Notes: generated by a model from the sequence alone, not told the origin. A stretch of 36,503 nt of DNA from Hyphomicrobiaceae bacterium (GCA_023384095.1 JAHDXT010000041.1:1-36503); one strand, 5' to 3'. Positions 25,534 through 34,657 are shown, numbered from the stretch's first letter. Made by a program: numbers and translations.

Positions 25534-26313
25534 TTACTCGCGCTCGCCGAACAGGTAGAGCAGCGAGGTGAACATGTTGATGAAGTCGAGATAGAGGCTG
25601 AGCGCGCCCATGATGGCGGTCTTCGCGGCCAGCTCCGCATTTCCGGCAACCTGGAAGTAGCCGTCCTTGATCCGCTGCGTGTCGTAGGCGGTCAGACCGG
25701 CGAACACCAGCACGCCGATCACGGAGATGGCGAACTGAAGCGCGCTCGACTGCAGGAAGATGTTGACGAGCGCCGCGATGACGATGCCGATCAGGCCCAT
25801 GAACAGGAAGGTGCCCCAGGCGGACAGATCCCTGCGGGTCGTGTAGCCCCACAGGCTGAGGCCGGCGAATGCGGCCGCGGTGATGAAGAACACCCGCGTG
25901 ATCGAGGCGCCCGTGTAGACGAGGAAGATCGTCGACAGCGACGCGCCCATGACCGCTGCGAACAGCCAGAACGTCGCCTGCGCCGCGCCGACGCTCATCT
26001 GGTAGACGCGGAACGACAGGAAGAACACGAAGCCAAGAGGCGCCAGCATGAGGACCCAGCGCAGCGGGCTGACGTAGAGGGTCCGGCCGAACTCTGTCAG
26101 CATGACGCCGTTACCCAGCCGGGCGGCAGCCGAGCCGGGGTCGCCGGTCACCGCGGCGCTGAACAGCATGTAGGCGACGATGCCGGTGAGAGCCACGCCG
26201 GCCGCCATGTAGTTGTAGACGGAGAGCATGTAGGCGCGAAGGCCTTCATCGACCGCGACGCCCGTGCGGGCGGCCGTACTGGCTTGCGCATACCTGTTGT
26301 CGGATTGAGCCAT
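25534..26313 (-). CDS. Bax inhibitor-1 / YccA family membrane protein
   Basis: 259 residues with seven transmembrane helices. The N-terminal motif GLRAYMLSVYNYMAAGVALTG and the C-terminal helices with GLTAYDTQRIKDGYFQ and FINMFTSLLYLFGERE are characteristic, including the paired Asp residues of the family pore region. Bacterial members are thought to act as pH-sensitive calcium leak channels or to modulate the FtsH protease. AAAGGGAT precedes the ATG. It is a single-gene unit with its own promoter and terminator. Confidence 0.92.
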   Translation of the reverse strand: MAQSDNRYAQASTAARTGVAVDEGLRAYMLSVYNYMAAGVALTGIVAYMLFSAAVTGDPGSAAARLGNGVMLTEFGRTLYVSPLRWVLMLAPLGFVFFLSFRVYQMSVGAAQATFWLFAAVMGASLSTIFLVYTGASITRVFFITAAAFAGLSLWGYTTRRDLSAWGTFLFMGLIGIVIAALVNIFLQSSALQFAISVIGVLVFAGLTAYDTQRIKDGYFQVAGNAELAAKTAIMGALSLYLDFINMFTSLLYLFGERE

Positions 26314-26363
26314 TTGTGGATCCCTTTGACCGCTGATGCGAGCACCCGAAGACAGTGATCTGC

Positions 26364-26392
26364 AATATGACCCGCGCCAGTGCCGCTTTCAA
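26364..26392 (-). promoter_or_regulatory. Promoter of the BI-1 family gene
   Basis: On the minus strand TTGAAA (26387-26392, preceded by C) and CATATT (26364-26369) are separated by exactly 17 bases, giving a leader of about 45 bases. The CTTGAAA form of the -35 would also suit a heat-shock (RpoH-type) sigma factor. Confidence 0.5.
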
Positions 26393-26480
26393 GGCGGCGC
26401 CGGCCATATTCCCTGGGCATCAAGGTATGGGTTCCGGCCCGCCCGTGCAAGAGCGCGAGCCTGAGCGTGAACGGGGGCGC

Positions 26481-29063
26481 CTAGTCCGACCTGAGATGCG
26501 GCGCCGCCGGCGCCCGGAGCACCTGCCAGGTGCCGAGCCCGCCGAATCCCATCACCAGCGCCAGAGACACCGCCAGCGCGCTGGCGACAGCCATTGGCGA
26601 GAATGTGAAATCGATCTCCATCACCTGTGTCACCACGATCCAGGCGGAGAAGGTGCCGAGCGCTGCCGCGACGGCCGCGGTCACCGTCGCCAGGATGGCA
26701 TACTCGGCGAAATGGGACAGCAGGATCCGGCGGCGGACGGCGCCGAGCGTCTTCAGGATGACCGCCTGCTTGATGCGGCGGCGTTGTGCTGTGCTCAGCG
26801 CTCCGGCCAGCACCAGCGCCCCCGCGAGCAGCGTGATGCCGCCCGCCACGCGCACCGCCGTCATCACCTTCTGGAGCACCGCATTGAACGAATCGATCGC
26901 GTCCTTGACGCGGATGGCGGTCGCGGACGGGAACGTGTTGGAGATCGATCGGGCGAGAGCTGCGTCCTCGGCCAGCCCCGCCCCTTCGGGCAGCGTCACC
27001 GTCGCGAGCAGCCCATGCGGTGCCGCGCTCAGCGCGTTCGGCGAGAAGACCATGACGAAATTGATGGCCAGCGATTCCCAGTTCACCTCCCTCAGGTTGG
27101 CGATGCGCGCCGAGACGTTGCGGCCGAGCACGTTGACGGTGACCGTATCGCCGATGGCAAGGCCGAGCTGGCCAGCCAGCTCCGCTTCGAAGGACACCAG
27201 CGGCTCGCCGTCGTAGTCCGCCGGCCACCAACTCCCGGTCACGACGCGCGATCCTTCGGGCACGGCCTCGGAATAGGTCAGCCCGCGGTCGCCGCTCAGA
27301 ACCCACTGGGCTTCCGGCGCGGCCTTTACCTGCTCGGCCGGCGTCCCGCCAAGCCTCACCAGCCGGCCGCGCAGCATCGGCGCCTCCCGCACGACCGCGC
27401 CGGGCGCGACCTGCTGGACGAGCGCTCTGAAAGCCGCGGCGTCGCCCTTGCCTACGTCCAGCACGAAGTAGGTTGGGCTCGTCTCCGGCAGCCGCGTCGT
27501 CAGCTCGCGAACCAGCGAGGCGTCCGAAAGCGCCACCGCGACGAGCAGCGACAGCCCGGCGCCGAGCGACAGCACGATCGAGCGGGTCAGCCCGCCGGGC
27601 GCGCCGAGATTGCCGACGGCCAGCGCGATCTCGGGCGTGCGCGGGCGCGGCATGCGGCGCGCCACGCGCGTCACCAGCGTGCCGAGGCCCGCGAACAGCG
27701 CGAAGACCGCCACCAGGCCGAGGCAGAAGTAGATCGCGATCCACCGCACCTCCGACGACAGCACGGCGAACAGGACCAGCGCCGCCACCGCCGCGGCCGT
27801 CAGCGCGAGCACGCGCGGGCGCGGGCGCACCTGCTCGGGGGCGACCTCGTCCCGGAACAGCACGCCGGCGCGGACCAGCTCGGCCCGGCCAAGCGGCAAC
27901 AGCGTGAAGACGAGCGCCACCAGGAAGCCGTAGGCGGCTGCCGAAACGATGCTCCACAGGCTGATCGTCATCTGGGCGCGGATCGGAAGCGCATCGCCGT
28001 AGATGCCGTTGAGCAGGACGGGAACGAGGTAGCCCAGCACGAGCCCGATCGCCACGCCGAGCCCCGCCATCAGCAACACCTGGGTCAGGAATACGCCGAA
28101 GATCATGCCGCTGGTGGCGCCGAGGCTCTTGAAGGTGGCGATCACCTTGCGCCGGCGATCGACGAAGGTCGCGACGGCGTTGGCGACGCCAATGCCGCCG
28201 ACCAGCAGCGCCGTCAGGCCGAGCAGGGTGAGGAACTGCCGCAGCCGGTCGAGCGTGCGGGTCACACGCGGCGAGGGGTTGCGCCGATCGGTGACCGTGA
28301 AGCCGCTCTCCGGCAACGCCGAGGCGAGGCTTTCCCGGAAGTGGATGAGCTCTTCCGCATCCGCGCCGGCGTCGTTCGCCAGCTCGAGCGCATAGCGCCA
28401 TCGGACGAGGCTTCCCGGCTGCAGGAGACCTGTCCTCTGCATCGTCTCCAGCGACACGAACACCCGCGGGCCGTAGGTCAGCCGGTCGGTGATGTTGTCG
28501 GGCTCGTGCTCGACGACGCCGGTGATCGGCACCATGATGGAGCCCAGCGAGATGAGGTCCCCGACCTCGAGATCCAGCCGTTCCAGCAGGATCGGCGCCA
28601 CTGCGGCGCCCTGCATCTCGTGGACGGCCTGGTCGAATCCGATGCCGTTCGCCAGAGTCACCGCCCCGGCCAGCGGATAGCTCCGATCGACGCCCTTGAG
28701 CTCGGCGAGCGCCTGGTCCTGGCCGTCCACCCGGCGCGCCATGGTGCGCATGGTCGCCGTCTCGCTGACCTGGCCCCGCGCCAGCAGCCAGGCGCGCTCG
28801 CCCTCCTCGGCGCGCCGGTGCGCTCTGGACAGGGCCACGTCGCCGCCGAGGATCGTCTCCCCTTGCTGCTCGAAGCCGAGCCGCAGCGAATCGGTGAGGG
28901 CGCCGACGCCCGCGATCACCATGACGCCGAGGGCGACGCAGGCGATGAAGACATGAAACCCCGAGACGCCGCTGCGCACCTCGCGCAATGCCAGCCGCAC
29001 CACCTGCGCCACACGGCCGGCGGAGGGGGACCCTCGAGTTTCGATCGTATCGGCGCTGGTCAT
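26481..29063 (-). CDS. FtsX-like ABC transporter permease (YbbP-type)
   Basis: 860 residues. A first transmembrane helix (about 35-57) is followed by a periplasmic MacB-like domain (about 60-260), a cluster of helices (about 265-480), a second periplasmic domain (about 505-720) and three C-terminal helices (about 735-850). The two FtsX repeats match YbbP of E. coli, whose role is unproven. The ATG overlaps the ATPase stop as ATGA, so the two proteins form one transporter. Type VII ABC systems of this kind usually do mechanical work or extract lipids rather than transport across the membrane. Adjacency to a tesA-like esterase suggests a lipid-related task. Confidence 0.88.
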   Translation of the reverse strand: MTSADTIETRGSPSAGRVAQVVRLALREVRSGVSGFHVFIACVALGVMVIAGVGALTDSLRLGFEQQGETILGGDVALSRAHRRAEEGERAWLLARGQVSETATMRTMARRVDGQDQALAELKGVDRSYPLAGAVTLANGIGFDQAVHEMQGAAVAPILLERLDLEVGDLISLGSIMVPITGVVEHEPDNITDRLTYGPRVFVSLETMQRTGLLQPGSLVRWRYALELANDAGADAEELIHFRESLASALPESGFTVTDRRNPSPRVTRTLDRLRQFLTLLGLTALLVGGIGVANAVATFVDRRRKVIATFKSLGATSGMIFGVFLTQVLLMAGLGVAIGLVLGYLVPVLLNGIYGDALPIRAQMTISLWSIVSAAAYGFLVALVFTLLPLGRAELVRAGVLFRDEVAPEQVRPRPRVLALTAAAVAALVLFAVLSSEVRWIAIYFCLGLVAVFALFAGLGTLVTRVARRMPRPRTPEIALAVGNLGAPGGLTRSIVLSLGAGLSLLVAVALSDASLVRELTTRLPETSPTYFVLDVGKGDAAAFRALVQQVAPGAVVREAPMLRGRLVRLGGTPAEQVKAAPEAQWVLSGDRGLTYSEAVPEGSRVVTGSWWPADYDGEPLVSFEAELAGQLGLAIGDTVTVNVLGRNVSARIANLREVNWESLAINFVMVFSPNALSAAPHGLLATVTLPEGAGLAEDAALARSISNTFPSATAIRVKDAIDSFNAVLQKVMTAVRVAGGITLLAGALVLAGALSTAQRRRIKQAVILKTLGAVRRRILLSHFAEYAILATVTAAVAAALGTFSAWIVVTQVMEIDFTFSPMAVASALAVSLALVMGFGGLGTWQVLRAPAAPHLRSD

Positions 29064-29794
29064 GCGGCCTCGAACTCGGTCGCGTCGGCGACGATCCGGC
29101 CGTCCGCCATGCGCACGACGCGCTCGCAGCGCTCCGCGAGCATGGGGTCGTGCGTGACGAGGACCAGCGTCGTGCTGCGGCGGCGGTGCAGGTCGAACAG
29201 CAGCTCGATGATCTGGCCGCCCGTCCTGCCGTCGAGATTGCCGGTCGGCTCGTCGGCGAGGATCAGCTTCGGCCGCGGCGCCAGCGCGCGGGCCAGCGCC
29301 ACGCGCTGCTGCTCGCCGCCGGAGAGCTGCGCCGGGAAATGACTTGTCCGGTGGCCCAGCCCCACCTCCTCCAGCACCTCGCCGGCGATTCCGAACGCAT
29401 CCGCATTGCCCGCGAATTCCAGGGGCAGCGCCACGTTCTCGAGCGCGGTCATGGTCGGGACCAGGTGGAAGGACTGGAACACGATGCCGATCTCCCGGCC
29501 TCTGACCAGCGCCAGGGCGTCCTCGCCGAGCGCGGTGAAGTCATGGCCGGCGACCTCGACCGAGCCGCTGGTGGCGCGCTCGAGCCCGGCGACGATCATC
29601 AGCAGCGATGTCTTGCCCGAGCCGGACGGGCCGACGATGGCGACCGCCTCGCCCCTGCCGAACTCAAGGCTCACTCCGCGCAGGATATCGACCGGACCGG
29701 CGCGGCTGACGAGCCTCAGTCCGACGTCGGCCAGAGCGATGATGGGAGGTCGAGGCGTCGGCACGGGCGGTCTCCGGGAGCTTGTGTCACGCAT
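29060..29794 (-). CDS. ABC transporter ATP-binding protein (YbbA/LolD-like)
   Basis: 244 residues. Walker A GPSGSGKTSLL, Q-loop FQSFHLVPTMTALENV, signature LSGGEQQRVALARAL, Walker B LILADEPTGNLD and switch His in VTHDP are intact. The sequence type is that of MacB/LolD/YbbA ATPases. The four-base overlap with the permease gene shows they are expressed together. No clear ribosome-binding site precedes the ATG at 29794. It is divergent from the esterase gene with a gap under 60 bases, so both promoters must be compact or overlap. Confidence 0.92.
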   Translation of the reverse strand: MRDTSSRRPPVPTPRPPIIALADVGLRLVSRAGPVDILRGVSLEFGRGEAVAIVGPSGSGKTSLLMIVAGLERATSGSVEVAGHDFTALGEDALALVRGREIGIVFQSFHLVPTMTALENVALPLEFAGNADAFGIAGEVLEEVGLGHRTSHFPAQLSGGEQQRVALARALAPRPKLILADEPTGNLDGRTGGQIIELLFDLHRRRSTTLVLVTHDPMLAERCERVVRMADGRIVADATEFEAA

Positions 29795-29852
29795 GCGGGC
29801 TATCTAGGTGAGAGTCGAGGCATCGACTTTGAACCGGACGGGAGGCGATATC

Positions 29853-30545
29853 ATGAAGCGCCGGACGCAAATCCGCGCATTGGCACAAGTGAGCATGCTC
29901 GCCGTCCTGGTCAATGCATGCCTTACGCTACTTCCCGCGTCTGCGGATAGTCTTGCGCGAGACGATCCGATCAGGATCGTCGCGTTCGGGGACAGCCTGA
30001 CCGCCGGCTACGGCCTCCAGCAGGGCGAGGCATTCCCTGCGGAGCTCCAACGGGCCCTCGAGGCCAGGGGCCACGCCGTCGAGGTGATCAATGCGGGCGT
30101 GTCCGGCGATACCACAGCGGGCGGGCTGCAGCGCTTCGACTGGGCGTTTCCCGACAATGCCGACGCGGCGATCGTCGCGCTCGGCGCAAATGACGCACTC
30201 CGAGGAATCGATCCGGCACAATCTCGCCAGAATCTGGATAAAATTCTCGCGCGGCTCGAGGCCAGGGGCATCGTCGTCCTGCTGGCCGGCATGAAGGCGC
30301 CGCGCAACTGGGGCGAGGATTACGTGAAGCGGTTCGACGCGATGTTTCCCGAGCTTGCGGGGAAACACGGCGCGCTGCTGCATCCGTTCTTCCTCGAGAG
30401 AGTTGCACTTCGGCCCGCGTTGAACCTCGACGACGGCGTGCACCCGAACCGTGACGGCGTTGCCGCCATGGTCGAGAGCATCCTGCCCAAGGTCGAGGAG
30501 CTGATCGCGCGCGTGACGGCAAAGCGAGGCGCGGCGGCGAACTGA
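29853..30545 (+). CDS. GDSL-family arylesterase / lysophospholipase (TesA-like)
   Basis: 230 residues, exported: signal peptide about 1-31. SGNH hydrolase blocks are present: FGDSLTAGYG with nucleophile Ser48, GVSGDTTAGG, GANDALRG and DGVHPN with Asp194 and His197. Family enzymes cleave thioesters, aryl esters and lysophospholipids in the periplasm. The ATG at 29853 follows GGGAGG at seven bases, while an earlier in-frame start at 29808 would spoil the signal peptide. The divergent layout tesA / ybbA-ybbP is the same as in E. coli, which points to a preserved functional link. Confidence 0.9.
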   Translation: MKRRTQIRALAQVSMLAVLVNACLTLLPASADSLARDDPIRIVAFGDSLTAGYGLQQGEAFPAELQRALEARGHAVEVINAGVSGDTTAGGLQRFDWAFPDNADAAIVALGANDALRGIDPAQSRQNLDKILARLEARGIVVLLAGMKAPRNWGEDYVKRFDAMFPELAGKHGALLHPFFLERVALRPALNLDDGVHPNRDGVAAMVESILPKVEELIARVTAKRGAAAN

Positions 30546-30777
30546 CCCGATCGGGGCGGATGCCGCCGGGTGCTCGGCCGAATGCGGCGGCGGACACGCT
30601 GCGGCTCGCGGGCGGAACCCGGGCTCGATTCGGATCGTTGGCTGACCTGTGCAGCGAGTGGGTGATATTGCCGGCCATGTCCTGCGCGGCATCCGCCGCC
30701 GATGCGCGCCGGCCTCGATTCATGACTGCTGAGCCCAGTGCCTGCCTTTGGGCGGGGCCTCGTCGGGAGAGTGAGCG

Positions 30778-31902
30778 TTGACTGACCAGAGCCTTTTCAA
30801 GAGCATGTTCATCGCCGGCTACGAGTGCTCGACGCATCGCCGCCCCGACGGTCGGCGTCTCGACCTCATCGCCGCGACGGGTCACGACCGCAACGTCGAA
30901 GCCGACTACCGCCAGCTCGCGGAATCGGGCATCCGGACGGCGCGCGACGGCTTGCGCTGGCATCTCATCGAGACCTCGCCCGGGCGCTATGACTGGTCGA
31001 GCTTCCTGCCGATGCTGCGCGCCGCCCGGCACCAGCGCATCCAGGTGATCTGGGACCTGTGCCACTACGGCTATCCGGACGATGTCGACATCTGGTCGCC
31101 TGCGTTCGTCGACCGTTTCGCCAGATTCGCGGCGGAGGCGGCCCGCGTCGTGCGCGAGGAGACGGGCGAGGCGCCATTCTACTGCCCGGTCAACGAGATC
31201 TCGTTCTGGGCCTGGGCCGGCGGCGACGTCGCCGAGTTCAACCCGACTGCCAAGGGCCGCGGCGGCGAGCTGAAGCGGCAGCTCGTCCGGGCGGCGCTCG
31301 CCGGCACGGCGGCGGTGCGTGCCGTCGAGCATCGTGCGCGCATCGTGTTCTGCGAGCCCGCCATTCACGTGCGCACCAAATGGGAGCAGGACCCCGAGCA
31401 CGCGGCCGCCGAGCGCTATCGGCTGGCGCAGTACGAGGCTTACGACATGCTGACCGGCCGCATGTGCCCGGAGCTCGGCGGCAAGCCCGACGTGCTCGAT
31501 ATCGTCGGGGTGAACTACTACTCGTTCAACCAGTGGTACTATGGCGGCGGGTTCATCCCGATGGGGCACCATCACTTCCGCCCGTTCAGCGACATCCTGG
31601 TCGAGATCCACCAGCGCTACGAGCGCCCGCTGTTCGTGGCCGAGACCGGCGCCGAGGGCACGCCGCGCGCGCCATGGCTGCATTACGTCTGCGGCGAGGT
31701 GCGCGACACGATCAAAAAGGGCGTGCCGGTCCACGGCATCTGCCTCTATCCGGTCGTCAATTACCCGGGCTGGGAGAACGAGCGGCTGTGCGAGGTCGGC
31801 CTGTTCCGCGAACTCGAGGAGGGCGGCGCGAGCCCTCGCCGCGTCGTAGAGCGCTACATGCAGGAGCTGCAGCGCCAGCGCGCGCTGCTCGTCGACCGCT
31901 GA
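30778..31902 (+). CDS. Glycoside hydrolase family 1-like (clan GH-A) protein
   Basis: 374 residues, cytoplasmic (no signal peptide). A TIM-barrel glycosidase fold is suggested by DGLRWHLIE, QVIWDLCHYGYPDD, the acid/base motif PVNEISFW with Glu140, GVNYYSFNQW and the nucleophile motif FVAETGAEG with Glu289. These correspond to the NEP and ENG motifs of beta-glucosidases. It is about 80 residues shorter than usual GH1 enzymes, and the nucleophile motif reads ETG rather than ENG. The start is TTG at 30778 with GGGAGAG upstream; the first in-frame ATG (30805) would cut into the first strand. The 232 bases before it hold nothing I can support. Substrate unknown. Confidence 0.78.
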   Translation: MTDQSLFKSMFIAGYECSTHRRPDGRRLDLIAATGHDRNVEADYRQLAESGIRTARDGLRWHLIETSPGRYDWSSFLPMLRAARHQRIQVIWDLCHYGYPDDVDIWSPAFVDRFARFAAEAARVVREETGEAPFYCPVNEISFWAWAGGDVAEFNPTAKGRGGELKRQLVRAALAGTAAVRAVEHRARIVFCEPAIHVRTKWEQDPEHAAAERYRLAQYEAYDMLTGRMCPELGGKPDVLDIVGVNYYSFNQWYYGGGFIPMGHHHFRPFSDILVEIHQRYERPLFVAETGAEGTPRAPWLHYVCGEVRDTIKKGVPVHGICLYPVVNYPGWENERLCEVGLFRELEEGGASPRRVVERYMQELQRQRALLVDR

Positions 31903-32442
31903 GCCCGCCGGGACGTTTCAGCCCCTTTCGCTCGACCCCACGCTCCGCGCTCCCGCCGCCGCGGGAATGTGCGGTGCGTTTTGGCAAAAGCAACGATCGC
32001 GCGTCGCCATGTCGAACAGACCCCCAGTCGCACGGCATCGCAGATGCCCACCTCCGTGGGCATGACGGGAGTGGGTGGGGGCAGGTCATCGGCGAGACGG
32101 GGGCCGGTGCGGGTCAATGGCCGAGAGTGGAGGCATCGACCGCCCTTCCATGCCGTCATTCCCGCGCAGGCGGGAATCCGCGATGCGTCTCAGCAAAGGC
32201 AACGATCGCGCGTCGCTCCGTCGACCCTCACAGCCGGCGCGTCCCAGTCGCACGGCGCAGATACCTCTTGGTAAGTGCTCGTGGAGATGTCGCCAGTGAC
32301 GGCCCGAGCCGGGATCCCGGCGCATCTCGACGCGGGTGCGGGTGGAACACCGGCATAACCGGGCGCCATGCCAGTGAAACCTTTGCGCGGCGCGCAAGAC
32401 CGACTAAATGTCAGCCCTTGGCTGCCGCTTCGGACTCGATGA
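31903..32442. repeat. Gene-free gap with tandem REP-containing units
   Basis: No supported gene in 540 bases. Two related units align from 31951 to about 32052 and from 32158 to about 32271. Each opens with a REP-type hairpin: TCCCGC-CGCC-GCGGGA at 31951-31966, and ATTCCCGC-GCAG-GCGGGAAT at 32158-32177. Each continues with GCGCGTCGC and CAGTCGCACGGC-type blocks; the stretch GCAACGATCGCGCGTCGC is identical in both. A further hairpin GCCCAC-CTCC-GTGGGC lies near 32044-32060. The region separates the glycosidase from rlmN and is probably a landing site of non-autonomous repeats. Confidence 0.7.
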
Positions 32443-33654
32443 ATGGTTCTCATACTGGACAAGACAGAACCCCGGGTTTCCACCGCCGACCACGGTGAGC
32501 GCCGGCCGTCGCTGATCGGCCTGGGGCGCGAGGAGCTGCGCGAGTCGCTGGCGGCGATCGGGGTGCCGCCGACACAACTGCGCATGCGCGTGTCGCAGCT
32601 CTGGAGCTGGATCTACGTGCGCGGCATCGCCTCCTTCGATCAGATGACCGATGTCTCGAAGGACCTGCGGTCGCGGCTGGAGGCGGCGTTCACGCTGGAG
32701 CGCCCGCGGATCGTGAGCGAGCAGGTGTCGGTCGACGGCACGCGCAAGTGGCTGCTGCTGTTGCCGAGACGTGGACGCGAGGCACAGGCGCCAGAGATCG
32801 AGACGGTCTATATCCCCGAGTCGGACCGCGGCACGCTGTGCATCTCGAGCCAGGTCGGCTGCACGCTCAACTGCTCCTTCTGCCACACCGGGACGCAGAG
32901 GCTGGTGCGCAATCTCGAGTCCGAGGAGATCGTCGGCCAGATCATGCTGGCCCGCGACCGGATCGGCGACTGGCCGGGAGCCGTGCCGCCCGACGATGCC
33001 CGCCTGCTGCCAGAAGGCGAGCGCAAGATCACCAACATCGTCCTGATGGGCATGGGCGAGCCGCTGTACAACTTCGACAATGTCCGTGCAGCCATGGAAA
33101 TCGCCGCCGACGGCGAAGGGCTCTCCGTCTCGAAGCGGCGCATCACGCTGTCGACCTCCGGCGTGGTGCCCGAGATCGCCCGCTGGGGCGCGGAAAGCGG
33201 GACGATGCTCGCCATCTCGCTTCATGCCACTCGCGACGAGCTCCGCGACGAGCTGGTGCCCATCAACCGCAAGTACCCCATCGCCGAGCTGATGGCCGCC
33301 TGCCGCGCCTATCCGGGCCTGTCGAACGCCAAGCGCATCACCTTCGAGTACGTCATGCTGAAGGGGATCAACGACTCGCTGGCCGAGGCCAAGGCGCTGG
33401 TGAAGCTGCTGCAGGGCATCCCCGCCAAGATCAACCTCATCCCCTTCAATCCCTGGCCCGGCACACGGTACGAGTGCTCGGACTGGGAGCAGATCGAGCT
33501 GTTCGCCGAGGTCGTCAATCGCGCCGGCTACGCGAGCCCCGTCCGCACGCCGCGCGGCCGCGACATCCTCGCCGCCTGCGGCCAGCTCAAGTCGCAGAGC
33601 ACCAGGCTGCGGGCCAGCGCGCCGCGCGGCCCGGGCGAAGCCGGCGGGAGCTGA
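32443..33654 (+). CDS. rlmN: 23S rRNA (adenine-C2)-methyltransferase RlmN
   Basis: 403 residues. Radical-SAM enzyme that methylates C2 of A2503 in 23S rRNA and of A37 in some tRNAs. The cluster motif is CTLNCSFC with Cys140, Cys144 and Cys147. Cys133 and the mechanistic Cys379 (LAACGQL) are present and align with E. coli Cys118 and Cys355. Other family blocks are [40 protein letters not shown] and [10 protein letters not shown]. It has a slightly long N-terminus and C-terminus. The ribosome-binding site is weak. Two small membrane-protein genes follow on the same strand. Confidence 0.95.
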   Translation: MVLILDKTEPRVSTADHGERRPSLIGLGREELRESLAAIGVPPTQLRMRVSQLWSWIYVRGIASFDQMTDVSKDLRSRLEAAFTLERPRIVSEQVSVDGTRKWLLLLPRRGREAQAPEIETVYIPESDRGTLCISSQVGCTLNCSFCHTGTQRLVRNLESEEIVGQIMLARDRIGDWPGAVPPDDARLLPEGERKITNIVLMGMGEPLYNFDNVRAAMEIAADGEGLSVSKRRITLSTSGVVPEIARWGAESGTMLAISLHATRDELRDELVPINRKYPIAELMAACRAYPGLSNAKRITFEYVMLKGINDSLAEAKALVKLLQGIPAKINLIPFNPWPGTRYECSDWEQIELFAEVVNRAGYASPVRTPRGRDILAACGQLKSQSTRLRASAPRGPGEAGGS

Positions 33655-33661
33655 GGCTTTC

Positions 33662-34093
33662 ATGTTCTGGTCGACCCTCTGGCGGATCATCGTCGTGCCG
33701 GTCGCGTTCGCGATCTCGGGGCTGTTCGCCGCGCTCGTGCTCGTCACGCTCGGCCTGGAGCGCGTTACGCACGCGTTCCATGGTGAAGGCATGGACGAGG
33801 CGGATTCCGTCTTCGCGGTGTTCGACCTCGTCAGCCAGGGCGTCGTCCTCGCCTCCGGCCTCACGATCCTGCCGGCCCTGATCGTCGTCCTGGTGGGAGA
33901 GGTCGCACGCATCCGCTCGGCACTCTATTACATCGTCGGCGGCGGCGCGGCGCTGGCGGCCGTGCCGCTGCTGTCGCAGCTCGGGTACTCGGCGGGCGTC
34001 GTGCTGCCGAGCGCGACGGTGTGGCAGGTCTTCGCGACAGCAGGCTTCGGGGGCGGGTTCATTTACTGGCTGCTGGCCGGCCGCCGCGCCTGA
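33662..34093 (+). CDS. Small four-helix membrane protein, paralogue 1
   Basis: 143 residues with four hydrophobic segments (about 8-32, 55-80, 85-107, 120-138). GAGG lies before the ATG, seven bases after the rlmN stop, so it is probably co-transcribed with rlmN. The block ARIRSALYYIVGGGAALAA and the end GGGFIYWLLAGRRA recur in the next gene. No function is known to me. Confidence 0.75.
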   Translation: MFWSTLWRIIVVPVAFAISGLFAALVLVTLGLERVTHAFHGEGMDEADSVFAVFDLVSQGVVLASGLTILPALIVVLVGEVARIRSALYYIVGGGAALAAVPLLSQLGYSAGVVLPSATVWQVFATAGFGGGFIYWLLAGRRA

Positions 34094-34158
34094 CGCATGG
34101 CGGCTGCCCGGTTGCGATGGGCATACGGCCTGCTGGCCGGGATCGGGGGGTACTATCG

Positions 34159-34608
34159 ATGCTGGCCGCTATCGCCCGCTGTACGGCCGGTTACGTGCTC
34201 GCTTGTGCCGTCTCCGGCGCGATTCAGGTCGCCTTCGTTCTGCCGCCGCTCGAGCTTGTGGGCGCTGGTCCGGATCGGCTGGCCGCGGCGGGAATCTGGG
34301 CGCTGCTCGCCACTCTGCACAGCGGCATCTTCGCGGCGCCGTTCGTTCTCGTCGGGCTGGTCCTGGCCGAGCTGAAAGGCCTCAGAAGCCCGGCGTACTA
34401 CGCGGCCGTCGGCTTCGGCATCGCTGCTCTGGGTTTTCTCACGCAGATGACCGGCCACGGTTTCGAGCAGCCGATCATTGTGACTCTGTATGTCCTCACG
34501 GCGCTCGTGTCGGCTGCCGTGGGGGGAAGCCTCGTCTACTGGCTCGTGTCGGGCCGCCATGCAGGGAGATCCGCTCGAACGGCTGCGTCGGGCCGCAAGG
34601 GTTCGTGA
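34159..34608 (+). CDS. Small four-helix membrane protein, paralogue 2
   Basis: 149 residues with the same size, four-helix layout and ending as its upstream neighbour. KGLRSPAYYAAVGFGIAAL matches ARIRSALYYIVGGGAALAA, and GGSLVYWLVSGRHAGR matches GGGFIYWLLAGRRA. The ATG at 34159 follows a GGGGGG stretch; it is 65 bases after paralogue 1. The two genes look like an old tandem duplication. The last 15 residues are basic. Function unknown. Confidence 0.72.
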   Translation: MLAAIARCTAGYVLACAVSGAIQVAFVLPPLELVGAGPDRLAAAGIWALLATLHSGIFAAPFVLVGLVLAELKGLRSPAYYAAVGFGIAALGFLTQMTGHGFEQPIIVTLYVLTALVSAAVGGSLVYWLVSGRHAGRSARTAASGRKGS

Positions 34609-34611
34609 ACG

Positions 34612-34622
34612 TTGCAGTGCAA
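34612..34622. promoter_or_regulatory. PhaR-like operator 1
   Basis: TTGCAGTGCAA has the form TGC-N3-GCA with symmetric flanks. It lies just upstream of the promoter at 34629, and its centre is 20 bases (two helical turns) from the second site. Confidence 0.45.
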
Positions 34623-34628
34623 AATTTC

Positions 34629-34657
34629 TTGCTGCACTGCAGAAAACGCGGTATCCT
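34629..34657 (+). promoter_or_regulatory. Promoter of the Trp/Met/Pro-rich protein gene with overlapping PhaR-like operator 2
   Basis: TTGCTG (34629-34634) and TATCCT (34652-34657) are 17 bases apart, giving a leader of about 30 bases. CTGCACTGCAG at 34632-34642 is a perfect CTGC-N3-GCAG palindrome lying over the -35 element and spacer, the placement expected for a repressor. CTGC-N3-GCAG is the type of site reported for PhaR in Paracoccus and Rhodobacter. Confidence 0.55.

Noticed and set aside
26355-29342. Very long plus-strand open frame opposite the ABC permease gene
   Set aside because: Arg/Gln/His-rich low-complexity sequence; the minus-strand permease has clear transmembrane helices and a coupled ATPase.
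30560-30781. 73-codon open frame before the glycosidase gene
   Set aside because: No ribosome-binding site, no domain, and composition like non-coding GC-rich DNA.
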